Below are positions 10,225-21,599 of a stretch of 64,000 nucleotides of DNA, in pieces. The first letter of the stretch is position 1. Each line of letters begins with the position of its first letter. The DNA lies in NCBI GenBank assembly GCA_022559845.1, contig CM040128.1:181022691-181086690 (forward strand), given 5' to 3'. The notes below the pieces were generated by a model. It was given only the letters and a program-made list of their open reading frames with translations. It was not told the origin of the DNA and ran no database searches. Made by a program: the position numbers and the translations under genes. Source of the stretch: Amorphophallus konjac. Taxonomy: Eukaryota; Streptophyta; Magnoliopsida; Alismatales; Araceae.

Positions 10225-13200
10225 GAAATCTATTTTACAGGTGTGCCATGTGAATGTAAAGTATGAAATCTATTTTCATCAAGAAGGTAAGGCACACGGG
10301 CGAAGTGGCATAAGTCAGGTTAGAAGAAAAATCAAAAATTGAATCTGAGCACTCAGGTGATATCTCTCCTACTCTCTCCAGTGACTGTGTAAGGTTTTGA
10401 TTCATTTTGAGTCATATAGTCATGTAGTCTTGCATATGTCTGTACATGCATTCCATTCATGATTATTTGTATATTTGTGTATATATCACTTGTCATATAG
10501 CATCTTATTGTAGGAGAGCTTGAAGATTCTTCAGATCATGATTTCACTACATATATTGAGTTTGCATACACTTTCACACTCTGCCATGTAAAAGTTGAAC
10601 ATTGTGTATTTATGCCATAATACATTGCAAATCCTCCTGCCTTCATCATCCTTGACTACATAGTATATCAAATGGTGACATGTGGAAGGGCATGTTAAGT
10701 CTGTCTGAAAACTATCACTATGCATGAGGTGATCTTCGGATCTAAGTTCTCTGCCTCGTATTATGAGTCATTTACTTAAAAGGCTGCATATGGCATTGGA
10801 TTTTTACTGAGCATATCACATTCATGCACACTCTAAGGGGGAACAATCGCATTCGTCATATAAGCTTAATGTTTGGGTTCACACATGAGTCATGCACTGT
10901 ATCTGGAGCTGTCTAGGGGATGTTGGTTGTTAAAATAATTTGTTATGCCATTGTCAATAAATTTGAATCGAAATTGACAACTCAAGTCCTCTTGTCCTTG
11001 GATACAGATTATACTCCCAAAATCTAAATGATGCAGGGCTAGTCATGGCCAAGCTTGAGTCAATGAAAGGAATACCTTGCAAGGATGAAAATGATGAGAA
11101 CCCTATCAAGTTACTACAAGAAAATGGGATACTTTGTGTAGACCAATCTCTAGGATCGACTTAAGCACAAGCTGGTGAAAGTCCTTGTACGTGCTAAAGC
11201 AAGTACCCAAGGCATGGTATGAAAAGCCCACATCTTTTGATTGAGAACATGTTAAATAGGTAAAGTTGATCAAACACCTCTCACAAGATAAATCAGGTAA
11301 AAGACATTTAAGTGGTTTGAGTATATGAGAATGATATTTCTTTTGGAACTACTAATAATACCTTTTGTGGAGATTTTTCAGGGATTGTGCAAGAAGACTT
11401 CAAAATACTCTCATGAGTAAACTGAATTTCATTCTTCTTTGGATTAAAGGTGAAAGGCTTGGAAGAAAATGGATTCTCAAGGCAAAGGTAAGAAAGTAAA
11501 TCTGAAATATCAACCCTCGTGACGTTGGTGATCTTAGTGATTGAAGGCTTCCAATCTTGTCTTCTGAACTAAGGTAATTCAACCTTTTCAATTCATGCAA
11601 TGGCCTTCTTTATCACTTGGTGACATATTCAAATGACAGGTATTGATTCTACAAACCTGATATGTCATTTACCAGCATCCTGTGATGGACTTTTTTAAGT
11701 GGTTGAATCAAATTGAAAATCTTGAGAAGTGTGAATAAAGTGATTGGTTTTGAATATTTTTTCAATTTGAATTGCATGATGACATTTGAGCTTAATTGAG
11801 TATCTGGTATATCAAATACTGAGCAGTGAAAAGGTGGGTCACATCCACCTGGGAACTCTCACTATGCGTGAGTTGGTCTTTGGATCAACATTCTCCGCCT
11901 CATACTAGAACTCAGAGAAGTCAAATGGTTGATCCATGAATGAATCTTTGAACTGAGTTATTTCAATTGAAAATATATTTTTGCTCATGATTCAAATATT
12001 TGGCTTGTGAATGATTTTTAATTTCAAAACTTGTGAAATGCTCTTAAAAATCTGATTTTGAACAATTCTGAAAATTGGGTTGCATAGCTTAATTTTGATC
12101 ATGTATGCAACCTCATTCATAAAGATCATGTCAAAAAAAATGCTTGTTTGATCCATTAATTGAATGTGAATAGTCTCATGTGGAAGTTGTCACATTAGAT
12201 TGAAAATAAAGCTCTCATATTGTCAAAATAACTTGCATTCCACTCTCACATAGTTATAGGTTGCATGCATCATAATTTAATGCATAAGGTGCTTTTAGAT
12301 CATACAAATGAAAATCAAAAGTCTAAATCACTTTGCACATTGCATCGCATTCTTATATGCTCATACATTGTATTACATTGGAACTCATGCATTAGTCGCA
12401 CTTAGTTCATTCAGTTGGCATCCATTCAATTGGTATCAAGTTGTCCATTCCATTGGTATCAAATTGACATCACGTTACTTGCATACATGTCATAGTGCAT
12501 TTACATAAACTCCCAATGTGTGCTTGTGTGCTATTATATGCTATTCAACCCCATCCTTTGACACTTCTATAGCATTATCCCTTCTTGCTAAATAATGCTG
12601 CATTTGAGTCATTATTGGAGTGCTTCATGTCGTACACTATGGGAGAGTTATATTTAATAAGTACATCTATTTAGGGGGAGCTGCACTGTTATGTATTCAT
12701 GATATTTTCGGTATACATGCTGAATTAAATTCGCACAATTCTTACACAAAATGTGAAAATGAGTGTTAATAATAAGGATATATGAATTTCTTTTCAACAC
12801 TCTCGAGATGTTAAACTTGCTGCATGTATGTTGAAGAGACAGTTAAGGAAAAAGTAACCTACCCATCCTTATTGTAAAAATCTGAAATGAAAATGAAAGA
12901 TAGAGCAATGCTCGGTCTTACTAAGTAAACTAGGCACATGTCACTTGAGACATGATATGGTTCATATCTAAAAAATGTTGACTAGTATCTCTGTTCAAAA
13001 TGAGGTGAAATGGTTCAGTATTCTGAGTAACCGGGGATTCTGGCATGAGCTCCATGTGTCTACTCATGTAAAAAAGAATTATTTGAACCTGATCACTCTT
13101 GAAAAATTCTGACTATCATGTGATATTGATTGAGTTGAAAAATGTTGGTGAAAACTCATTGCGGTAGAGCGTAGCCTCCAATACGCTGTTCTCAAAATTG

Positions 13201-13856
13201 AAGTGCAGTCTGTAAAATATCTCCTTGTGTTAATCTGAAAATCTGAATATCCATATTGCAACTATCATTTTTCATGTTACTCACTTACACATCCGGAAAT
13301 TTGATTCATTATGTATTCAAAAAATTGATTGAATGCTTTAGCAATTGAATGAATCTCATATATGATGGTACAATCTCCCATGTGCTACACATGTGCATTC
13401 TGGTTAGCATGACTCTCTTGCATCTTTCTTATACCCATTCCCTTCTTATATATGTACGGGAGAGATTGCATGTATGTTTATATGTACCTGTTTGGTTGCA
13501 TTGTGTGCACTTCATGAGTCGTCATCAGCATATACATAGCTTCATGCATTTAAACAGAAAATATAAAAATCAGAAAATCAATAAAATTTTAAAATTTTGG
13601 ACTTCAATTTCTTTACTCTTGCTATGGGGTATTTGCCTTCATTTTGTGTCATGGGAACCAAACTTTGTGACCCCCACATAGGAATAATCAACATGGTCTT
13701 TGAACTCATCTTTTGCCTTAGTCGATTTTCATGTGATTATATGCTTGCTTTGAGTTTCATGCATTTCAAACCAAAATACAAAAATCAGAAAATTTGAAAA
13801 TCAAAGAAAATCCTTTTGATATGCCCTCCTGCTCTTGCCTGTTGTGAAAATCTGAC
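10225..13856 (+). other. S1 noncoding region in place of pol
   Basis: This region has no domain and no long frame. It holds GGGGGAG-type purine tracts (near 10840 and 12675) and two copies (10684-10768 and 11826-11917) of a roughly 90-base block ending in CTCCGCCTCATACTAGAACT or a close variant. It also has a segment (13010-13310) that is nearly the same as S2 at 58534-58840. Because these pieces are shared with S2, they are part of the element. They are not unrelated host DNA. Confidence 0.7.
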
Positions 13857-13861
13857 ATGGG
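13857..13861. repeat. Target-site duplication ATGGG (left)
   Basis: ATGGG sits directly before the Tat LTR start TGTTGACACCC. The same five bases follow the right LTR at 34878-34882. Confidence 0.9.
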
Positions 13862-14069
13862 TGTTGACACCCGTTTTATACCCAAAAAGTCGGGTCATCT
13901 CCCTATTTCATTCTATATGGTGCTCCGAGTTGTTCACTCTTCATTAAGTCTCTTGATCAGTTGAGGCCTGTTTCTTGGGTCTTAATTCCTGGATTAAGAA
14001 TTGACTCCTGGTGGCGCTTCATTGAATAAATCTTAGCAACCCTTTATTGCTATTTTTTTGAAACTCAAT

Positions 14070-14390
14070 GGTAATAACGGTCCGAACCAGGCGCGTTGTT
14101 TTATTCTGACGGATGGGATCTGGACCGTTACTCTTTGAAGAGTCCTAAGGCTTAAGGCCTCGTTGAAAAGCTTATCCTTTTGATTCCACGTTGATAATAA
14201 CGGTCTGTCGTGCAGCCGTTGTTTCATTCTGACGCCCTATGCCTTGGCCGTTGCTTCCTTGAAGAGTCCAACTTGTTGGGACTTCTTCCTGTCGATCTTA
14301 TCTTTTAGGGATAAGGTTGATAGTAACGGACGATCCTTGATGCGTTACTTCCAAGTGGCGGTCTGTCGTGCAGCCGTTACTTCCTCTAGA
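14070..14390. repeat. AACGG...CCGTT quasi-palindrome cluster in U3 (5' LTR)
   Basis: At least seven units lie here, for example TAACGGTCCGAACCAGGCGCGTT and AACGGTCTGTCGTGCAGCCGTT. Each has an ACGG left arm and a CCGT or GCGT right arm, usually followed by TACTT, TGTTT or a close variant. The same array is in the 3' LTR. Confidence 0.85.
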
Positions 14391-14594
14391 GAGTCCTGGC
14401 AGTTCAGGCCTTTTCTCTGCTACTCCATGGTCGAGATAAGGGTTTTGGATTGACGATATCTCTTTCAAATCTGATCCTGAGGACCTCCCGTTCGATCCTA
14501 TGGACTCTTGGTGATATTATCTTCGAGGATTTGCTAAGAGTTATCCCTTTATCTCGCTGAATTATCCTCTGCTCGACCTGAGGGTTTGAGGGTC

Positions 14595-14602
14595 TATAAA
14601 TA
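14595..14602 (+). promoter_or_regulatory. TATA box of Tat 5' LTR
   Basis: TATAAATA in GGGTCTATAAATAGAGCCC. It is identical in the 3' LTR at 33857-33864. Confidence 0.75.
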
Positions 14603-15615
14603 GAGCCCTTGACTTCATGGCCCGAAGGAGGAAGATTTGGAATTCACGACGAAGTGCTGCCAAACTCAGGAGCCATCTTCATCCAAGAGAACTGCTTCCC
14701 ACGTCCATCCATCTCATAATCAAGGGAGTACTTTGGTTTTGGTCTTTCAAGTTCATCATTGCATGCTTGAGTTCTTCCCTGATTTTTCCTCAATCCAAGC
14801 ATTATCCCTCCTCCTTCTCCATGTTTTTCACTGTCCTCTAGGCATATAAACATCTTCCCAAACTTTTAAAACACCCAGAGGGGTTAAAAAACCAAAAACT
14901 CCCCGGTAATCCCCTTTCCTTTTGATGGTGTTAAGTCCTTTGAGAATTAATGCTATGCTTGTGAAAAGGACTAATTGAGGTTGTTGTGTTTGGTCTTTCT
15001 ACATCTTTGGCAGGTTTACAGGTTCATTGACATGAGGCCCAGGTCTTCTAGCCGGCTGGAAGAGTTGGAGTTAAAAGAATTCAAGCTTTGTTACTGCAGG
15101 TTATCTGACGGTCTTGCGCAGGCGCGTCACTATCTTCCGGCGGTCTATCGTGTGGCCGTCACTTCCAAGCGACGCACGGGGTTTTGGCCGTTACTTCTAA
15201 GTTAATCTGCAGGCTTTCTCTGGTTTTCTCTCCCGTGGGCGGGTGTTTCATCCACTTATTTTCAAGGTATATTCAGGTTTTTTTGACTTATTTTTACTTT
15301 GGTGGCGATCACATCTTTCCTTGGTATTGGGCATTAACTGTCTTCTTCATCATATCTTTCTATTTTCCTTGCTTGTTCCACCTTCACGGTGTGTTTTTAT
15401 TTATTCCTTGCTCCACGCTCCGGTGTGTGTTTTCCTTTTCCTTAGCGTAGTTTGATTGAGATAGCATGCCCATGCTAGAGCTAGCTATGATTGCCTAGGT
15501 TCATGATCACATGTTCACAGGTTTGAGTAGATCTTTGATTGATTGTTTGTTATCTTACCATACCACTCCCCAAACCTCAGAAGAAAGATAGAAGATAGAC
15601 AAATAAATATCAACA

Positions 15616-16687
15616 GATAATTTTTTGGCGATCACGGTGGGAATACTTGTGCTAATCATGCTTTTGATTCTTGTTTAAACCTGCCATCATCTGCTTGTTG
15701 AGTTGCCTTTGGTTTCCCCTTTGATTACTGCTCATTCTGGTTTTCTGAGTTCTCTGACGGCCAGGTGTCCCCGCGTCACAGTCCTCTGATGCATGGGCAT
15801 TAGACCGCCGCTTTGGTTCTGCTGTGTGAGCTTCCACGGGCTTTCCGGTTACTTCTGTCTGGTTTTGGTTCCCTGGCTCATCCGACGACCTCATCCCTCT
15901 GCGTTATATATTATCTGGCGGTCCGGCCTTTGACCGTTATTGTGCTCTGATGCAGGGTCCTTCGACAGTTATTCGCCTGGCTGGTACACATCCGAGGTGC
16001 ATTTATTTCCGCAGTTTTGGCTGTGATTTATTGCTTGGGTGATACTGGACCTCCTTCTTGCTTTGCTCATATCTCCATATCATTGTGTGCACCATTGATT
16101 GTTAGATTCTAGGCTAGACTTTGCATGCACTCCGGTGCACTTAGGGTCATTCATCTTTTCATACATTAGATTGTATTTTCCTACCTTGTTGTGAGGACCT
16201 CTCGTCTCCATATTCCTTGGGGCCGACTAGGAAATCACAGCAGGGACCTCCATAAGTCCCCGCGAGCCGTGGATTCCCACACGGACGCCGGGCTGGTTGT
16301 ACCTTTCCCACCCCGTGTCTAGGATTGCATAAGTGAAGGAGTGGTTACACTTAGAGTCAAACCAAGTCACATATCCATCTCCTACTAGGAACCCATTGTA
16401 GAGAGCACATATCAATCAATTCACTAAAGTTCCAAAGGAGAAACCATAAGAACCTTGTTGCATCATCCTAAACAACTTGGTTGATCTTTGAGTGTCTTCG
16501 TCTTTTATCACTTACATCTTGTTAGAATCACCTACGTTTGGTTGCTTATTGAGTGCTTTTTGGTGTTGGTTGTTTTCGCATTGTCAAGGTTGTCCGTTGC
16601 ATGTGGAGTTATTTTCGTCCGTCTGAATCATCTTCTCAAGTTGGTTCCTTTTTCACGTCCTATTCTAATCCCCTCTTCCAGTCCACC
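15616..16687 (+). other. Tat leader with possible primer-binding site
   Basis: TGGCGATCACGGTGGGA at 15626-15642 lies ten bases after the LTR end and resembles TGGCG-type plant Gypsy primer sites, but I cannot name the tRNA. The leader holds further ACGG/CCGT units (about 15750-15980) and no coding frame of note. Elements of this lineage often have such long leaders. Confidence 0.55.
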
Positions 16688-18670
16688 ATGGCATCCTTCA
16701 ATCCTCCTCGCTCCCAAGAGGACTCTCTTCCTCAAGGGCTCCTTGAAAACCCCCCTAGGGTTATTACATTTTCCTCTGGAGAGGGGACTGCCCCTCTCCC
16801 GTCCTCCACCTCTATGGAAGGTAGTCAAGGTACCCCTTCTCTCTCTACTCCTTCCGCGGGTTCCGTCCTTCATATGATGGCCCAATTGGATCCGACCCAA
16901 CTCCAAGTTTTATATCAAGCTATGCAAGGGTCCAATACTTCTCCCTCGGCCACTATCCAAGGTCAATCTAATCCTTCTATTATTGGGCCGTCCGTTCAGC
17001 CCACTCTGATTGATCTCACTCCGGTCCAACCCCAGACCATCACTTTCGCTGGTATGGAGATGGGCCAATCTTCTAATTCAGCCCATCAATCTTTCGACAA
17101 AGGGAAGTCACCCATCCCTTCCTTTGTCCAGGTGGATCATCACAACTCTGGTTTGGTAGCTTCACAGCTCCTTATGAACCCTTCCGATTTCTTACGCCCT
17201 CAGCAAGGAGTGGCCCAAAATCATTCTAATCCGGGTCTATCTCAGGCCCAATATCCTTCCTACGGGCCGCCTATTTCCACTGTCTATCCTTCCACTCCTT
17301 CTTACGGGCTCCCACCTGTTGCTACAGCTATTCCGTCTTCCCCTCAAATACAATCAGCATCCTTCACTACCCCTGCTCCCTCCCGAGAGCAGGACTTGCT
17401 TGACAAGTGAGCCGCCATGCAGCAACAACTCGACTTTCTCCAGAAAAGGGTTGGCCCACAATCCTTGGCCGATATTCCTCTTCCGAGCTTCCAGAACATC
17501 CGGTTCCCTCCGCAATCAGAGCTCCCCAACTATCGCAAGTACGATGGGAACAGCAATCCATTCATCCATGTGAGGGATTTTCTTTATGAATCGGCGCAGT
17601 TCCAATATGATGATAGCCTCATGGCGTACTTATTCCGCCGATCTTTGGACAGTGTTGCTCTAGAATGGTTCTATTCTCTACCACTGGAAGAGAACGAGAG
17701 TTTCAAGGTAGTAAAAGATAAATTCATCCAGCGGTTCCAAGACAGGGTCGGCCCTGAATATTCGTTTACAGATCTAGTAGCCGAGAAGATGAAGTCGGAT
17801 GAAGAGTTCGCCACCTATGCAGACAAGTGGAGACAAATGGCCGCCAGAGTACCGGGCCACATTCCGGAGGAAGAGAAGGTCAAACTGCTGATTTCCAATG
17901 CCACCCCGACCTTCCGCAACATCCTGGCAATGAATGACATAGCCAACATGCATCAACTCTATAGCCGGGCACGCTTCATCCAGACTCAATTCAAGGACTC
18001 CCCTATCCATTCCCTCTTCGAAAACCAAAAGCCCAAGTACCACAAGAAACCACAAGGGCCGGTTACTGAGGGAGTCCAAACAAATGAGCATGTACAAGCC
18101 GTTGCTTTTCCATACCAGGCCGCACCTTTCCGCTACAACCAAAACCCCCGCAATTCACAAAACGCCGCTCCACAAAACTTCCAAGCCACTCCACAAAACC
18201 CTCCCCCTGCCTTCACCATTCCACAAAACACCTTCGCCACACCACAACAGCCATCACCACCACCACAATACCATAACGTCTCTCCACCCAACGGCTACAA
18301 CAACAACAATCCAAATAGCAAGCGCCCGGCTCCCAGGAGAGCCCAGTATCCTCCGTTGCCAGAGACGCTTGCAGATATCTTCTCGGCTCTCATGTCTGTA
18401 AATGCAATCCAACTTCCTCCGGAACGGCCTGTTTGGAACCCGGCAGTCGATCAGACTAAGTATTGTATGTTCCACCGGCAGCCAGGCCATACCATAGAGG
18501 AATGTTTTCAGTTCCGAGATCTTGTGTATGACCTACATGAGGGGCAGAGAATCGACTGGGCCGAAATGCATAGGGCCATTATTGAGATTAAAGAAAAGAG
18601 AAGGCAACCGCAGGGGCAGCAAGTGCAGCAGCATCAAGCACCGCAGCCGCAACAGCCACCACAACAGTAG
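16688..18670 (+). pseudogene. gag: Tat gag
   Basis: The ATG at 16688 sits in a strong plant start context (CACCATGGC) and opens a Pro/Ser/Gln-rich N-terminal part. An in-frame TGA lies at 17408-17410. The same frame resumes with a capsid-type gag domain at about 17500-17980 (IHVRDFLYESAQF, then LEWFYSLP and FIQRFQDRVG). A Pro/Asn/Gln-rich linker follows, then a variant knuckle CMFHRQPGHTIEEC (C-H-H-C type, typical of Tat). A TAG at 18668-18670 follows a poly-Gln/Pro run, and the frame goes straight on into the protease part. Gag would assemble particles. This copy has one break inside gag and one at its end. Confidence 0.85.
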
Positions 18671-20578
18671 CAACCACAGCAAGTACAAGACCTGGGCATC
18701 CATCAGAACCCGATGCCGAATCATCCACCCGCTCCTCAGCAGCAGCCGCCAGCACCGGCGCAAGTAAACATGGTCCAACCACTGGCCCCCAACGCCAGAT
18801 GGTCTTTCGATGATGATGGCGCCACACCGCAGGTCATGGCCCTCCACCATAACCACCGCAATCCTCCCTTCATCATCCCTGCACAGCTGACGCCCTCTCA
18901 ACTTGTCCTCCCATTCACAACCGCTCCAACAAATCCTCTACCACTCTCCATTCCATCGTACCCTCCATCACCCACTCCCATCACCGTCATCACACCACCA
19001 TCCAATCCCTCACCCATTCTTACCCATCCGCTAGCCTTCCCTCCACCCGCATCAACATTCATCACCACCCTGCCTTCCGCCCATTCTTCACCCACCATCC
19101 GCGCACCGCCCATTAACCTCACCAACCCTACGCTCCACCAAACCGCCTCCCCCGCACCACCTGTTCCATTCATCCATCCCGCAGGGCCCATCATACTATC
19201 TTCAGATGCCGCGGCAAACTGTGCTTTGAGGAGCGGGAAGATGTTCCATCGGAATTATGCTACTACTTCTAATCCCCAATCCTCTCAGTCGGTGGCCGAG
19301 CAAGAAGAAACTGAACCTTTGCCGGGTACTCAATATGACTTGCTGCATCATCTGGATCGAGTACCCGCCAAAATATCTGTGCTGGAGCTGATCAAAAGGT
19401 CCACCCTTCATCAGGATGCACTGAGAGATTTCCTACAGAAGGTAATGGTTAGCGAAGACATGGCAGTTGATAGCCTACCAACGGCACTGGCAACCATCTC
19501 CAAAGGGCCGGCAATCACGTTCTCTGAAACCGAGCTTGCACCCTCGGGGGCTCGGCAAATGCCGCTCTGCATAACAATTACCCTGAACAAAGTCGACATT
19601 GAAGCAGCGCTGGTTGACACAGGGGCCTCAATTAATGTTTGCCCACTCAGCACCCTCCGAGCATGCAACATATCTGAAGAGTTACTACGGCCTACCCCCA
19701 CCACTATAGCAGCGTATGACAACTCAAGGCGAGCATGTCACGGGGTAGTCACCATTCAGGCAGAGCTCGGGCCCCTTACTATGGCCGTGGAATTCTATGT
19801 TCTTGATATCGACCCTATGTTCAAGGCTATCTTGGGTCATCCCTGGATTAACACACTCGGCGCCGTGCCCTCCACCGCACATCAGTGCATTAAATTCCCC
19901 TTCCAAGGGAGGGTCGTCAAAGTTAAGAGCTTATCCACAGTACAGTCGGTAAAGGCTATTTCAGAGCAGGTTCTTCCCACACTTTGGCCAAGCAGTCGGC
20001 CCGTTCTGTCGGTATTGGATTTGAACTTTCCTTGGGCATACACATCCCCTAAGCCCGTCGCTACTCCAGTTAATGTCAAAGTAAAGCCGCAGATTCGAGA
20101 TTCAAAGGGGTGGAACATTATATTGAAACTGGGCTATCAACCGGGGAGAGGCCTCGGTGCGCAACTACAAGGGATGACTAAGCCTATACCTAAGGGAAGA
20201 AAAATGGGTAGGAGAGGTCTCGGCTACAAAGAGACAGCATTATCTATGATAAGTGATTCTGGGCCGCTCACCTGGGATTATCGTCAGCATTTTGTCAAAG
20301 GGCCTCTCCAGCCTGGCACATTAGCTCCAAAACCGGTTCAACAAGAAAGGAATGCAGTTTGTCCAATTGCCAGTCCGCCTCCCTTGCCAAGAGGGTCAGA
20401 TGATGACATGCTCGACTACAGTCAGGCCTTGCAGGGGCTCTTTTATGAGGAAGAATGTCAGAGGAAGCAACAAGAAGTTCGGCTTATGCAGTGGAGGCCG
20501 AAGAAGCAGCTTATTGTTGATCTACAGAAGGAGGAGAGCTCTCCAGTTGTCTGTTCTTGGTCTCTCTCATGCTTCTAA
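18671..20578 (+). pseudogene. Tat protease region with G-patch
   Basis: In the same frame as gag there is a Pro-rich stretch, then a retropepsin-like protease with an intact DTGAS active site at 19616-19630 and the ILGHPWI motif near 19828-19850. A G-patch-like module follows at about 20105-20240 (KLGYQPGRGLGAQLQG and RRGLGYKE), a glycine-rich RNA-binding motif also known after retroviral-type proteases. The frame ends at TAA 20576-20578 and then continues as coding-like sequence. Gag through protease therefore shares one frame broken only by single stops. Confidence 0.82.
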
Positions 20579-21599
20579 TCTATCTTTCAACAAAAGGAGT
20601 TCGTACCCCGCCTTCCTCCTGTCATGATAAATTCATCTTTCATTGATCCACCGGAGATTCTATTCATTCCTTGTGCTTGCGGAAAATGTCCACGCATTGA
20701 TCTATCCACTCTGTTTACTCCTCCTCCTCCCAACGCTCAGCTCCACGAGATGTGGTTCTCTTCTTCTGATCCCTTCTTTGATTGCATCTTCCCCGAGCTG
20801 TTCCCTATGCAGCTCCCGCCTCATCCATCTTGCTGTGTAGTCTCCGCTGATCTCCAAAAAAAAAACGTCAAATTTGAAACGGAGATTTCAGTGGAAGATT
20901 ACGCTATCCTGTCTCCATCCTCCTCCTCCCAAGGGCACGAGTCCCCTGCTCCTCCCCTTCCACTAGGTCTTCTGTCCCCTAGGTTAGGATTAGGGTCCGT
21001 CGAGTCTAGAGGAGTAGAGCCCGTTAGATCTAGAGAAGTAGGGTCTTGTTCTGGGTCGTCCAACCCTTCCCGTTCTGAACCGCGCTCGCTTGCGCATCCT
21101 TCCCGATCTGTTCCTGATAGGTTCTTGCAAGACCTAGCTCAGCGGTGTCATGCTCTTTTGAAATGTCCGGAATTCGTCGCTACAGCAATCGTGATTGAGG
21201 ATAAAGAGGGAATAGAAGGGGAATGGAGCGACGACGGATTAGGCGTCTATGAGGTCTTGGATGAGAAGGATCCAATAGATGAAGACAGCAATGTAGATAA
21301 CACTGCCGACTTATATGCACAAGGACTAAAGAGATTCGACCAGCCGTCGACGGCAGTGGATGAACCTACAAGGAAATCAACTTGGGAACAGAAGAAGACC
21401 CAAGGCCCATCATTATTTCTGCTGATCTCCCTTCACAGGTAGAAGAAGATCTAATTAAAGTATTAAGGGAGTATAGTGATTCTTTCGCCTGGTCTTATGA
21501 GGACATGCCAGGTCTTGACCCCTCCTTAGTGGAACATCGACTCGTGCTTAAACCAGGGGCAACACCTGTGAAACAACGGTCAAGAGATTTCACCCCCAC
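20579..21599 (+). pseudogene. Linker between protease and RT with two frame changes
   Basis: The frame used by gag and protease stays open from 20579 to 21442 and encodes an acidic, Ser/Pro-rich linker. Near 21373 the coding-like frame moves by one register (the segment GTEEDPRPIIISADL lies in the new frame). Near 21590 it moves again into the RT frame. Each shift fits the loss of one base. The segment upstream of RT, around FAWSYEDMPGLDPSLVEHRL, is the usual N-terminal lead into a Gypsy RT. These two lesions uncouple Gag-protease from RT in this copy. Confidence 0.75.

Larger units (their letters stand above)
13862..15615 (+). repeat. Tat element 5' LTR
   Basis: The 1,754-base LTR pairs with 33126-34877. 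It carries a TATA box at 14595-14602 and, upstream and downstream of it, many units of the form AACGG or GACGG followed about 15 bases later by CCGTT or GCGTT. Confidence 0.95.

Noticed and set aside
13079..13797. Small frames in the S1 noncoding part
   Set aside because: The same segments in S2 are not open, so they are chance frames in AT-rich DNA.
14617..14849. Small frames downstream of the Tat LTR TATA box, also at 33879-34103
   Set aside because: They lie in R-U5, differ in frame between the two LTRs because of single-base indels, and have no domain.
18254..19194. Minus-strand frames opposite the Tat gag linker
   Set aside because: They are shadows of the Pro-rich plus-strand frame, with low-complexity Gly/Val/Trp content.
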